Shown here: positions 47,091 through 59,781 of the stretch, one piece after another | Numbering within the stretch: the stretch's first letter is position 1 | Layout: each line of letters opens with the position of its first letter | Source: Melastoma dodecandrum | Lineage: Eukaryota; Streptophyta; Magnoliopsida; Myrtales; Melastomataceae | Assembly (NCBI GenBank): GCA_029817715.1 | Contig: JARUPY010000605.1 | Span: 682,001-746,000 of the forward strand | Direction: 5' to 3' | Length of the DNA stretch: 64,000 nucleotides | Notes under the pieces: generated by a model | Seen by the model: only the letters and a program-made list of their open reading frames with translations | What the model was told of the DNA's origin: nothing | Databases searched by the model: none | Position numbers and translations under genes: made by a program

Positions 47091-50000
47091 ATGTCTGACC
47101 CTGTGCTTCCTTCCCCTGTCTATTCGACTTCTCCCTCCACCCCATCTGTTTTTCCCCAGCACAATGCAGCTCAACATTTTTCAGATAATTCCCTTCTACT
47201 TTCAGGATTCGTTCTAACCAATTTTCCAGGATTTGTTTCAACCAATTCTCTCGATTCAACCATAGTTGCACCTTCGGCGACCTCACCCATCTTACCTGGT
47301 ATCAATAAGCTCGTTACTGTCAAGCTCTCCGGCGATAATCATCAACTATGATTATCACTTATGACTTCATACTTGGTCTCTATCGACTTGTATGGCTATG
47401 TCGACGGCAACATCCGTGCCCCGATCACGACTTTCACTCTACCAACTGGAGAAGCCGTGCCTAATCCTCATGAAATTTTTCCTGCCTATGACATCTGAGC
47501 AACCATCAATCGACGATTTTTAGAAATTACTCGTACAAGAGAGTTGGACCTGCGAGAGACCATTATCAGTGACCGCTTCACAACGCAGTCAATGAGTGAC
47601 TTCCTCCGCACCATGAAGACGACGGTTGATCAACTTGCTGCTATTGGATGCCCAATTTCAGTTTCTGAGCTTATTCTTTACACACTCCGGGGACTGCCAT
47701 CATCATACAAGAACCTTGTCACCACCCTCTCTTACGCATCAACGAATCTGACTTTCGATCAAGTTCGGGCAAATCTTCTCACATACGAGTAACGCTTGAA
47801 GCAAAAGGAGGCCCTTGATGCCGTGTCCAATCCATCTGTTCTTTATGCTTCGAGCTCTCTGCATCCTAAGCGAGAGCATGGCTTCGCATCCCGTCGCTCT
47901 AGACGTCCCGGTTTCTCTCGGATATCATCTACTATGGAGGTTATTCCTCAACGCTCTCGTCGCCTTCCTCATCAGTCGGATCGAAACAAGAATCATCTAC
48001 CCTCTATCAGCACTGGATCCAGAACCCATGCCATTCAATGCCAAATTTGTGACCGTCATGGACACTCGGCTGCACACTGCTATCAGAGATACACTCGCGT
48101 CACGGCTGATGTCCCGGATCAGTTTGCTGCACTTTCTCTAACTGATGACCCAACTGATGTCTGGTATCCCGACTCTGGTGCCTCGCACCACATGACATCT
48201 CAGTGAGGTATACTACATACTCCCAATCCTTACGGTGGATCATCTCATATTTTTGTTGGCAATGGCTCATCCTTACCCATCGCACACTCTGGTAATCTGT
48301 CTCTCCGCACCTATTCATCCCCTCTTAAACTTCAAAATGTCCTCCATGCTCCTGATTTGACTCATAATCTACTGTCTGTTCGACGTCTTTGTCTCGAAAA
48401 TGATTGTGTTGGCACTTTTGATAAATCCTCCTTCTCTATTAAGGATCAGCGCAGCGGGAGGACCCTTCTTTGACAACTGAGTAATAACCCTTTTTATCCA
48501 GTCTGGTTGCAGATGATGACGCCTCCTACTGCACTAGTTTCTTCGATCTCATCAACTGTCTGGCACCGACATCTCTGTCATCCCCAACTATCTGCCCTCA
48601 ATCGTCTACATAAGCAAAATCAACTACCTGGTTGTTTATCGCCTTCATCTAAACTATGTCACTCTTGTGAGCTTAGCAAATCACATCGTTTATCATTTTC
48701 TTTGTCCTCTTCGTGAGCTGCCAAACCTTTTGCTTTAGTCCATTCCGATATTTGGCAAAGTCCAGTCCCTTCTACTTTTAGTTTTCGTTATTATCTTGTA
48801 TTTATCGATGATTTTAGTCGATATTCCTGGATATTCTTGTTGCGTCATAAGAACGAGGCCTTTGAAAATTTTCGAAAATTCTATCAATTTGTCATTTCAC
48901 AATTTTCTTGCTCTGTTCTGGGTTTACAGTGCGGTGGGGGAGGTGAGTTTGTCAACACTAACATGATTAGGTTTCTCGAAGAGGTAGGTATTCAACTTCG
49001 TATCTCTTGCCCTTACACACCGGAGCAAAATGGTGTGGCGGAGCGTCGTCATCGCTATCTCACCTCTCTCGCTCGTGCCACGAGATTACAAGCCGACCTT
49101 CCTGAGGAATTTTTGTCTGATGCTATAATTACTGCAAATATGGTGCTTAACCTCCTGCCATCATCAACTCTTCATGATAAGTCACCGCATTAGATGTTAT
49201 ATCAGACGACACCAGATTATAGCTTTTTGCGGGTCTTTGGATGTCTCTGCTACCCTTATTTGGGCCATCGATCATCATCGAAACTTGCTGCCCGATCTGC
49301 TACTTGTGTATTTATTGGTTACTCATCATGACAAAAGGGGTATGGATGTCTTGATCCAGCCACGTAAACAATCCACATCAGTCGACATGTTCGCTCTTTT
49401 GAAGATGTCTTCCCTTACCAATCATTGATGTCATCTTCAAAGTCTGTGCAACCATCACAAGGATCTATGTCTTTGCCTTTACCATCGTCGACTCAGCCCT
49501 TGGATGCCATCTCAACATCCCCTTCTGTGACGCATATGTATCAAGAGGCCTCTTCAACACCCTCGACGACTACCTTATCCTCCTCATCAGTCTTAGTACC
49601 GGCATATGTACCGATACATACAACAGATCAGGTTGTCTCTACCTCAGTGGATGTCCCGTTGAACTCGTCTAGTGACATCATTCCTCCCGCAGTTGCTCCA
49701 AACCCACTTCCTCCATCTCATCCCATGATCACGAGAAGCAAGACCGGGTCATTACGTTCTCGTAATATTCTAAGTCTCCTGTCCAGCACTACACCTACCG
49801 TTCCGGTCACGGTTGCTGAGGCTTGCAAAAATCCATACTGGTATGCTGCAATGAAGGTTGAACATGATGCGCTCCTTCACAATCAGACATGGCATTTGGT
49901 TCCTCCATCATCAGCCCAGAATGTCATTGGCTGCAAATGGCTCTTCAAGATTAAATATCTTCCTGACGGTTCCATCGATAAGTACAAGGCGCGATTAATT

Positions 50001-51330
50001 GCACAAGGTTTTTGACAGCGGCCAAGCATTGATTACAAGGACACATTTAGCCCAGTAGTTAAATCGGTCACTATTCGCTTTGTCCTTTCATTGGCGATTT
50101 CAAATCGGTGGCACCTCCGACAACTTGATGTCAGCAATGCTTTCCTACATGGAACTCTCCGCGAGCCAGTTTTCATGAAGCAACCCCCAGGCTTCAAAGA
50201 TCATCGCTACCCACCCACACCATGTGTATTGTCTGGACAAATCTCTCTACGGGCTCAAGCAAGTACCCCGTGTTTGGTTTCACGCTTTTCGATCAGCACT
50301 TATTTCTTTGGGATTTCGACAATGTATCTCCGATACATCTCTATTCACTCTTCGACATGGTGATCGAGTTCTTCTCCTATTATTGTATGTCGATGACATC
50401 TTGATGGCAGGATCTGATGATGTTCTTATCGCCAACATCATACAACAGCTCAGCTCCCGATTTGCAATGAAAGACATTGGCTTCCCAATACATTTTCTCA
50501 ACATTCATATTCGTCGGACTACTGGTGGGTTATTTTTATCTCAGGCTCATTATGTAAAGTAGCTTTTGCAACTCTATCACATGTCCGACTGCAATGGAGC
50601 GCCCACACCACTTTCTATTAAGCCTCATGTTGAATACTCCAACAACGATGTCCTCTCTAATCCAACCATCTTTCGCGAAATCGTGGGTGCTCTTCAATAT
50701 GTCACTCTGACACGGCCAGACATCGCATTTTTAGTAAACTATCTAAGTCAGTTTTTACAACGGCCGACATCAGCGCACCTTCATCAAGTCAAGCGATTAC
50801 TGCGGTATCTCAAAGGCTCTCTCAACTATGGATTGCCAATTCGTCCTACCGATACGTCGCAACTCACAACCTATGCGGACGCCGATTGGACAGGCTGCCC
50901 AACAACACGTCGCTCGACCACTGGCTATGCAATTTTTTATGGTTGCAACCTCATCTCTTGGCGCTCCAAAAAGCAGACCACGGTCTCTCGAAGTTCTACG
51001 AAAGCTGAATATAGGGCTCTTGCCTACACCGTTGCTGAGGTTACCTGGTTGTCCTCTCTTGCTCGTGAGCTACGTGTTTATCTCTCCCGTCCTCTTTTGA
51101 TTTGCTGCGACAATTTGGGAGCTACGTACCTCGCCGCAAATCCTATTCAACATCAATGTACCAAGCATGTTGATATTGATTATCATTTCGTTCGTGAACA
51201 AGTCTAGTCCGGTTCGATTGTCATCAAATATATTCCGGCACGCGATCAAAAAGTTGATATTTTTACCAAGATCCTAGGTGGGCGTTCATTCGTTGAACAA
51301 CGCAACAACCTCCTCCTCAATTATGAGGCT
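47091..51330 (+). pseudogene. copia gag-pol polyprotein, inactivated
   Basis: Gag starts at ATG 47091 and is cut by stops near 47349 and 47500. A zinc knuckle CQICDRHGHSAAHC (about 48036-48080) and the protease motif WYPDSGASHHM (about 48160) follow. The integrase region shows its His/Cys zinc-binding segment (WHRHLCHP...CHSC, 48560-48670) and PYTPEQNGVAERR (about 49015). Reverse transcriptase shows [13 protein letters not shown] (about 50120), [11 protein letters not shown] and the YVDDI catalytic motif (about 50385). RNase H shows YADADWTGC, SRSSTKAEYRALA and the HVDIDYHFVREQ end (about 51165-51200). Stops and frameshifts occur in every domain, so no working polyprotein is encoded. Confidence 0.88.
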
Positions 51331-51344
51331 TCGATTGCAGGGGA

Positions 51345-51502
51345 TGATAGCGTAAAGATTGAAATTAGTAGGCTTAAATATTATTTGATTAGGGACGGGA
51401 TATTCCTCGTCAAATCCTCTTGATTATAGAAGCTAAATATTCCCAAGTGATGTATTGCAATTATGTAATTATCAATTGGGAATTGTGATTGATATCTATC
51501 AA
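51345..51502 (+). repeat. 3' LTR of the copia element
   Basis: 158 bp, TGATAG...CTATCA. It differs from the 5' LTR mainly near 51391-51410 (an insertion with GGGACGGGATATTCC) and by missing the 15-base segment noted there. Confidence 0.88.
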
Positions 51503-51877
51503 TAAACTCCTCCTTGTGATTGATTATGTTTGTGTGACACGTTGGAGCTAAACGGGTTTGGGTTGGTCGACCATCGAGGGTGTCTTGCATGGGAGCGTCA
51601 TTGTCGATTAAGAGGGTTGTTATATTCTCGTCGGAGAAACGTATGTGTCAGGGGAGGAAAAAGATCTGCGCTGAAAGGAGAAGAACTTGGAAGGCAGAGC
51701 ACGAAGAAGAACAATTGAGGAATTGAAATTTACAATAATACTGTATAGACAATGATCCTGTTACATCTTCTTCATTCTTTTTCTCTGTAACTTCCAACTG
51801 CTTGATTTGTTCAAGTTTGTCAATTGATCGAAATGATCCTGTCTTCATTCTCCGATCTTCTCGATCCATTCTGGAGA
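51503..51877. other. spacer right of the copia element
   Basis: Begins with the right flanking repeat ATAAACTCC. Before insertion this DNA was continuous with the region downstream of AUG2. No gene seen. Confidence 0.4.
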
Positions 51878-52465
51878 TAGCGGTGAGCAAAAAATCCGAT
51901 TTTATTTTCGGATTCGAATTCGAATAGTTTCGATTTCGGACTTGGAATCGGACTTTAGAAAAATTAAAATTTCGAATTTTGAAAAAATAATTCGAATAAT
52001 CCGAAATTCTGATTAATTATTTTAAGACAAGGGGATTAAAAAATATTTTTTTATTTACCTAGTCAAAACTTCTATCGTCCTTCCCCATCCCTAACCCTAA
52101 CCTATTTTCTTGGTTTAGTGCTTCTTGTCCTTCGTTGCCGCCTGTTCGCCCGCCGCTCCTCCGCCGTTGCACGCCCACCCGACTCTTCTCCCAACATTCG
52201 AAACCCCTCGCCCAGCCCACCTCGATGTTCCGGTAATTATGGTATTAAGGACTCTATTAAGGATCTTATTTGAGTTTCTTGTTCTCGGTATATTTTTTTT
52301 TATTTTTGGGGACTGAAAAAATAACGTACTCTTAAATTTGAAATATTTGGATATTAGAATTTCGAATTCGAATTATTTGCGAATTCTGAAATTCGGAAAT
52401 TACTTAAATGGAAGTCTGATTAGAAAAACTAAAATTCGGACCGAGTCCGGTGCTCTTGGCTGCTA
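51878..52465. mobile_element. possible hAT-like non-autonomous element
   Basis: About 590 bp bounded by TAGCGGTGAGCA on the left and, inverted, TAGCAGCCAAGAGCA on the right. Internally both ends are rich in AATTCGAATTCGAA-type palindromes and AAATTCGGA/TCCGAATTT inverted copies. A middle C-rich part (52090-52230) differs. No clear 8-bp target duplication was found, so the boundaries are uncertain. Confidence 0.35.
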
Positions 52466-52479
52466 TGAGTAAGCAGAAC

Positions 52480-52720
52480 AAGGAAGATAAAAAGAAGAAG
52501 AAATGGGTGGAACATGGGCCACAAATAGGCTTTGTTAGTTGAATGGGCTTAGCATGTTTAGTGTAATACATGGCCTTGTACCTATATATATATATATGTG
52601 TGTAGGAGGTTTACGGCGGTTGTGATATTTGCATTAACAGAAATAAAGGTCTGAGAGTTTTCTCTCGTCTCCTCCTACAAGCTTCTGTTGATCTACAACT
52701 AGGCTAGGCTGGATTTGCTC
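52480..52720 (+). repeat. possible solo LTR fragment
   Basis: Looks like the U3-R-U5 of a copia LTR: CCTATATATATATAT as TATA region, AATAAAG as polyadenylation signal, then TTTTCTCTCGTCTCCTCC. No primer-binding site or partner LTR seen. Confidence 0.3.
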
Positions 52721-54250
52721 GCAAGGAACCAAAGGAAGATCATGGAAAGGCACATGACTTAGGAGTTAACAGAGAAAATTCACGTATATGTTGATGACGC
52801 GTCGTTAATCATCCAACATAAATGTATATGACCGACCATCCATGGAACGAGTCTAAAACAAGGAAAAGAAAAAATTTAAAAGAATACGAACGACACAGAC
52901 CACCATCAGCTCTGTGACTGTGGCAAAAGTCACATGCCTTCCCCCAAATTGGCAGAACCTAAAATCTCGCACTACAAAACAAATAACAGAATCTCCCCTT
53001 TTCTTCCTTCGACGGCAAGCAGCACCATCTCCAACACCAAAAACAAGATCGATCCACAGGTTTCAAGCGTAGTGGCCACAAGCCAATTATTTGACCCAAA
53101 AGATTGATACACAAATACAACAACAAGTAAATGACAGACCAATTCACATGTCAAAGCAAAACGAAGGATACACCCTAAAACCCAGCATCCATCCAATGCT
53201 TATTTTTCCTCTTTGCTTTTTTTCTAATTATATTAGTTGGGTGGAAATCGACCCCTATTTTCAATAAATACTTCCAAATAGATAAAGTCTCCCTGATCTG
53301 AATCTGTATTTTCTTATCATAAAAGAGGGGGGTGGGGATCGGGGTATTCGTACGGATCACGTGTTATGTGGTTTGGCTTTCGGCTTCGGGTTTGGCTGGC
53401 CAAAGAACGAAGCTTCTTCCTTGACGGGTCAGACAAAAGGACTCCAATCTACCCACCCAACCTTCCTCCCTCCTTCCCCTGTTCAATTATCAACCCAAAA
53501 ACAATCGTGCCAAAACATTGGTCAGTACCAGTATCAGCAACATCACGGATGGGTAGGGCACACAGGAAAAAAAAAACGAAAGAAAAACAAAAGCAGGTGA
53601 AGTGATTTGAATTGGGTCAGTCAAGCCTGATGCCTAACAAAAAAAAAAACTACTAAGACTTTTAACGCAATGAATCTGGGATTACGCCACTGATTTCGGA
53701 AACAAAGACTGTTAAAGAAATCCTAGCCTGGACAGCCGTAGGGGACTCCACTTTGTATCCCCAGCTCCAATCCCCCCCCGGGTACCCACCTTCTCCACAA
53801 AGGAAATTACACGCTTCCTTCCTAGGCATCAAAACCACAACAAGAAGCACGGACAAGGGGAGCTGGGAGGGGTTGCATTCATCATCATTCGACGTGACGA
53901 TGATGAGAGACGACAAAGGGCATTTAATTCCTCCCTACTTTGGCGATAACCAAATAGATGTTTCCGATGGGTTCCATCAAAAACATGGCCCCGCGGATTG
54001 AATGACTGCGCAGACAACCCGACGGACGCGACGCCAGTGGAGTGGGAATGCAACTTTTCCCGAGGGCATAATAGTCAATGCGCTCCACCCAGGGAAATAA
54101 ATCCCGCGCTTTGTTGCCCCGCGACAATCCACGTGGCAAGTCCTGAGTGGCCCTCGGAATCATCGTAACTGACACCATCCTACTGGAGTGACTATTATAC
54201 CCTTTAGGGAGGGAAAGGGAATAATCTCCCTCACCTGCGCCGAAACCGTT
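52721..54250. other. intergenic region
   Basis: No gene supported. It would hold the 3' UTR of the armadillo gene near its right end. Confidence 0.4.
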
Positions 54251-55966
54251 TCAGTCCCTCCACGTCCTACCGATGAGGCTCTTGATCTTGCTCCCCGCGA
54301 GCCTCTGCGCCAACTTCCTCGCTCCGGGGACATCCATCTCCGCCAGCCGGAGGAGGTGCGGGTAGGCCCCGGCCGCGAGTAGTCTCTTCCTGCATCCGTG
54401 GCTGTCGGAGATTGCCGCCAGGACCATCACCGGGAGCCTCTTCGCAGCGACGGCCTCATTTGCCGGATCCATCATGTGGACCAGCCTCGTAACACTCTTC
54501 TCATCCTTGACCAGCTCCTTCCTGTTCGACCTCACCGACAGTAGCTCCACCAGCACCTTCGCAGCTAATTCGTTCAGTCCCACTGGCTTAGGCGACTCCA
54601 TTAACTTAACAAGCGAGCTCGTAGAACTCGATATGGCTCGCTTGTTCCCGTCACTGATTGATAGGTTAGCTAATAAGGAAACGGCAGTGTGCTGTAATCT
54701 GAGATTGCCATGCTTGATTAGCTCGCCGTTTTGAACTATGAAGGCCGTTGAGGATGACAAGGTTTGAGAGACTTGAGCAGACGCCGATAGCGAGGAAATC
54801 GCGCGCAACACGCTCTCCAGTGCTTCCGAACCTGAACAGTTGCCGATCAATCGCAATAATTTCTGCAGCCCTCGCTCCTGAACTATCAGCGCTCGGAAGT
54901 ATTCTCCGGATTCTGCTAATGTGGCAAGAGCACAAGAGGCCTTCTCTTGTGCTGCTGCGGAAGAAGAGCTCAGGAGCTGCACCAGAACTGGAACTCCAGC
55001 TTCCTCTGCCAAAGCAACCCTCACGTCATCGACTACGGCTACATTCCTAATTGCTCCGACTGCGTGTGACTGAGTCACCGGTGATACAGATCTACATGCC
55101 TCGATGAGGACTGATACCCCGCCGTAAGCGGAGATCGCCCACGCGTTCTCCAAATCCGAAGTGATAGCTTCTACAGCAGCCGCCGCCTTCTCCTTCATAG
55201 CAACTGATCCAGCTTCGAGGAGCCGCAGCAATGGCCCCAGAGCTCCGGCCTCAAAGACTGATTTCCTCGACTCCTCACTGCAGCTCGCCAGAACCGACAC
55301 GGCACTGAGGGCGAGCTCTCGGATCGCGTAATGTCCATTCAAGTCGAGCAGATGAACCAGATAAGAAATGTTGCCTTCCCTCACGACGATGCCGGCAGAC
55401 TTCTCGTCGACGGAGAGGAGCTGAAGGAGAGACTCGAGAGCTTTTTGCTTGAACTCCACGCCGCCAATCTGCAACCGCGTGAAAAGATCCTTAACGAAAA
55501 GCACGACGTCCTCCTTGTTGGAGCTAAGCCCGGGCTGTGACAACACGATGGCGTTGGACACCTGGAGGACGCCGGAGCGGAGAAGGAGGTCGAGGCTGTG
55601 GAGGAGGTCGGAGAGGGAGGAAGAAGCGATGTCGAGGTCGGACTGCATGAGGAGCTTGCCGCCGGAATAGGAAGGGGAGGAGCATTGGGTGAGGAGGGAG
55701 TGGAGGCGGCGGAGGAGGGAGAGGAGGTTGGGGAGAAGAGAGAGGAGCAAGGGGTTGGAGGACCAGTGAGGGGAGGGGGAGGCGGTCAGGGAGGTTAGGG
55801 AGGTTTGGAGGGAGGTGAGCCTGGAACGGATGGTCTGCCAGCGGCCGGTGAAGGTTTTGACGGAGAGGGAGGAGACGATGAGGAGGGAGATGATGGGGTT
55901 GATCTGGTCGAGGACGGAAAGGGGAGCCTCGGTCGTCATGGCAGCGGAGGAAGAGGAGGGATGCAT
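54251..55966 (-). CDS. armadillo-repeat protein
   Basis: Intronless gene of 571 residues from ATG 55966 (MHPSSSSAAMTTEAP); the open frame extends further upstream, but that part is a poorly coding AT-rich leader. A second ATG at 55939 is also possible. An N-terminal helical, Ser/Leu-rich region (about residues 15-140, with SLSVKTFTGRWQTIRSRLTS) precedes a run of armadillo repeats (about 170-560), for example AIRELALSAVSVLASCSEES, AVGAIRNVAVVDDVRVALAE and QHTAVSLLANLSISDGNKRA. No U-box is present. The N-terminal region resembles that of plant ARM proteins otherwise close to U-box ligases. Such repeats bind other proteins; the partner is unknown. The coding part is GC-richer than its flanks. 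Confidence 0.85.
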   Translation of the reverse strand: MHPSSSSAAMTTEAPLSVLDQINPIISLLIVSSLSVKTFTGRWQTIRSRLTSLQTSLTSLTASPSPHWSSNPLLLSLLPNLLSLLRRLHSLLTQCSSPSYSGGKLLMQSDLDIASSSLSDLLHSLDLLLRSGVLQVSNAIVLSQPGLSSNKEDVVLFVKDLFTRLQIGGVEFKQKALESLLQLLSVDEKSAGIVVREGNISYLVHLLDLNGHYAIRELALSAVSVLASCSEESRKSVFEAGALGPLLRLLEAGSVAMKEKAAAAVEAITSDLENAWAISAYGGVSVLIEACRSVSPVTQSHAVGAIRNVAVVDDVRVALAEEAGVPVLVQLLSSSSAAAQEKASCALATLAESGEYFRALIVQERGLQKLLRLIGNCSGSEALESVLRAISSLSASAQVSQTLSSSTAFIVQNGELIKHGNLRLQHTAVSLLANLSISDGNKRAISSSTSSLVKLMESPKPVGLNELAAKVLVELLSVRSNRKELVKDEKSVTRLVHMMDPANEAVAAKRLPVMVLAAISDSHGCRKRLLAAGAYPHLLRLAEMDVPGARKLAQRLAGSKIKSLIGRTWRD

Positions 55967-57451
55967 TGGGTCTAGTATTGGAGCAATGGTCGAGGGGGAA
56001 GGAGTCCTGAGAAAAAGAAGGGCGGGGAGGGAGATGAAGAATGGTGTGTGGTGTGAGGGGAAGTAAAAAAAAAAAGGAAACGTGAACGGGAATTCTTGCC
56101 AGGAAATAAAAGTATATTGTTTATTGTATAAAATAGGATTCAGCATTGGCTGGGCTGGAGTATATAGAAATTGAAAAGATAGAACACGATGAGCAAGTGA
56201 TATTATTATTACTATCATAAGGTTGTGGACAGAGACACAGCATAATGCGGTGTGCCAATCTTTAGAGTCTTTATAATTTTAATTATTTCTATTCATATTG
56301 GGATAGATAGATAGATAGAAAAGGTGCATCGTGGACCGACGGCCTCTCCCCCGGGAAAGCCCAATCGTCTTCTCTGACTTTGACCATCTCCCACAACAAA
56401 ACCAACAACTTTCTTTATAAAGTCAGAAAAATCAGTCGCTTTTGCTTTCCACGCTGGAATTGCATTCCATTCCCACCCCATCTTCACCTTCTTTACTTTC
56501 AAAGGATTATGGTGGTAAACACCCAAGCTATCTAAATTCTCCCAAATTAGATTTGCACTTTCTTCTTTGGGCTTATCATCGGCCCAGCCCATTAACATTG
56601 AAAGTACAGCTAATGGGCCATTAACGGCCCAATTTTAGCTTAATATAATTACCAGTAGGCACCCCCTGCGAAGCAAGAAGGACGACAAATGGGATGGACC
56701 CTGTCACGACAGAGCTGGTGAGGAGATGGGCGGGGACAGAGAGCCAATCACGGGGCTGTGATTGTTGTGCGGCGGCATTGGGTTCTGTTCTGGGGTTTGT
56801 CTTTTTAGAAAGTTCCTTTGACTTGGGGGGGGGGGGGGGTTCCATACTCACTGAACGCGCAAATTTTCATCATTACAATGTAATAAAAACACCTACCAAA
56901 TGAAAGAAATCGATCATTCCCATGGGTTTGATGCCAATTTTTAACAAGAAGAAACAGTTGTGGATGACAAATGATTCACCAAGTGACATTCTACCTGCTA
57001 AAAAGGGGGAATGTTGTGGGGATCCATCGTATTTATTTGCATCTAGCTCTAGAGCTTCATAACCAGACTCTGGCTCTCTGTCCTGACAGGAAGATCGCCC
57101 CCTTCCCTTCAAGTAAGTGACTGACTCTTCCTCCCCTGGGCTCTAATTTTTTTATCCGTTCAATGATCAAGATCTTTGAAACCCCCCACCTCAATTTGTC
57201 CTCGTACTCCAAAACTTCTACTACTTGTCTGGTTCCTCATGTCCACCATGACCGGACCATGAATTGGAACGAGACGGCAGAGATAGCTTTTTCTGATGAA
57301 GTTATTTGCCCTGTCCATTCATCGACAGTTTTGACAGGGACGCATCTCTTTAAAGAGCCGAATCCAAATTATTCCCCCAATTATCTCACGGAGTGATTTG
57401 CCTTCTGGGGGAGTGCCTGATATTGGACGGTCCGGATCAGAGCGAGGGAAA
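55967..57451. other. spacer between divergent genes
   Basis: Contains a GATA microsatellite (56302-56318), a GGCCCA/TGGGCC cluster (56570-56632) and a G-run of about 14 at 56826. No gene seen. Confidence 0.4.
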
Positions 57452-57991
57452 ATGTGGAGCGGGATGAAGCAACGGCTGGGATTAAAGCGGATGGGATGCA
57501 GCGCTGCCACGTGGAGCCCCGACGCTTCCCCGATGGCCCCCAGGGAATCCACGGCGGAGGACGAACCCCATCCCAACCACGACGGAGGCCGCGATCGGGC
57601 GACGGTGACGATAGGTCAGGTACTAGAGTGCGGCTTCGGCGCCAGGCAGACGCAGGGGATGAACCTGGCGGCGGCGCTGGAGGCGGAGCGGAACTTGCGA
57701 GGGGGAGGGCGCCCCGGGGGAATGACGACGCTGATGAGGTTGATCGAGGAGACGGACGGAGTGGACTTGTCAGCGAGGAGGCTAGGGGAGAGGAGGAAGG
57801 CGGTGCCTGCCGCGGACGGGGCAGGGGGAGGGGAGTGGTTGTGCTGCGTGTGCATGGAGAGGGAGAAAGGAGCGGCGTTTATCCCCTGCGGTCACGCCTA
57901 CTGTAGGGAGTGTTCCCGGGAGCTCTGTCTGGGACGCGGGCGTTGCCCCGTCTGCAACCGTTCCATCGTCGATATCCTCCATCTCTTCTGA
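57452..57991 (+). CDS. small C3HC4 RING-finger protein (probable E3 ubiquitin ligase)
   Basis: Single-exon gene of 179 residues. ATG 57452 (MWSGMKQRLGLK) is the first in frame; the frame is open upstream without ATG. The C-terminal RING is complete: C-x2-C-x11-C-x-H-x2-C-x2-C-x10-C-x2-C, with IPCGHAYCRECS and CPVCNRSI, ending just before the C-terminus. The central part has Ala/Arg/Gly-rich sequence and the segment MNLAAALEAERN and MTTLMRLIEETDG, typical of small plant RING-HC proteins. It probably acts as an E3 ligase; target and location are unknown. GC content is much higher than in the flanks. No RNA-binding or membrane segment seen. Confidence 0.88.
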   Translation: MWSGMKQRLGLKRMGCSAATWSPDASPMAPRESTAEDEPHPNHDGGRDRATVTIGQVLECGFGARQTQGMNLAAALEAERNLRGGGRPGGMTTLMRLIEETDGVDLSARRLGERRKAVPAADGAGGGEWLCCVCMEREKGAAFIPCGHAYCRECSRELCLGRGRCPVCNRSIVDILHLF

Positions 57992-58537
57992 TTCGCCCTC
58001 CCCCACCGCCCCCAATATATGGGCCGCGGGACCAATACTTAATGGGCTTTATCCATGGTACTCCTTTTATGGGCCCGGGGAGTTGGGTTGTCTGGTCGAT
58101 ATGATCACGGTTAGTCCGAGCCATTTGTATTTGAATGTTATATTTGGTCCCATCTAAAATTTTGTCACTTTTTGGTTGGTCAATCCTAATCCTTGTTATT
58201 ACCTCAAGGACAAAGGAGTGTCTAATTAATTAGTAAGGAGTCGACACGTGATTTAAGAGCCTTTTGACAGGAAACTAGGACTGGCTTAACATTTAAAAAG
58301 AAAAAACGTCCGTAAGACTTACCTCTTCCGATTATGGAAAAACAAAATTACAAGTAATACGATTACAAAATCTCGTCAAATGTTTAGGTTAGGCCAGGGA
58401 TTAATAATCTTAACTCACGCGCAGCCCTCGTGACGATAAATTGGGTTTATCCAAATCTCTCTCTCTTTTAATCACATTCGGCCCTTGACAAAGTCAAAGG
58501 AACGTCACGTTTTGCCGCCATGAACATTTACAAAATG
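57992..58537. other. spacer and ACC oxidase promoter
   Basis: About 550 bases, no gene. CACGTG lies at 58245-58250. Confidence 0.45.
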
Positions 58538-58546
58538 TATATAAAT
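58538..58546 (+). promoter_or_regulatory. TATA box of the ACC oxidase gene
   Basis: TATATAAAT about 120 bases upstream of the ATG at 58662. Confidence 0.65.
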
Positions 58547-58661
58547 GGGGCAACGCCATGATGAGATTCACCCGAATTCACAGATCAAGTCCGCCCAAAG
58601 AAGGAGATCACGCATTCAAGATACGCCCCCTTCGCCGGTTCTATTTAGAGTTTTCGCGGAG

Positions 58662-59781
<1,120 letters not shown>

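Larger units (their letters stand above)
46914..51502 (+). mobile_element. Ty1/copia LTR retrotransposon, decayed
   Basis: About 4.6 kb with both LTRs, a primer-binding site TGGTATCAAGAGC (47077-47089) directly after the 5' LTR and a polypurine tract GCAGGGGA (51337-51344) directly before the 3' LTR. Domain order gag, protease, integrase, reverse transcriptase, RNase H identifies copia. Both LTRs start TGATAG and end CTATCA. The flanks carry a 9-bp direct repeat ATAAACTCC (46905-46913 and 51503-51511). The LTRs differ by several substitutions and two length changes, and coding regions contain many stops, so the insertion is not recent. Confidence 0.92.

Noticed and set aside
54474..56066. Several plus-strand open frames opposite the armadillo gene
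   Set aside because: They are antisense shadows of a GC-rich coding exon; the minus-strand protein has clear armadillo repeats.
57454..57906. Overlapping 150-residue frame in the RING gene
   Set aside because: It is an Arg/Gly-rich frame shadow; the complete RING motif lies in the other frame.
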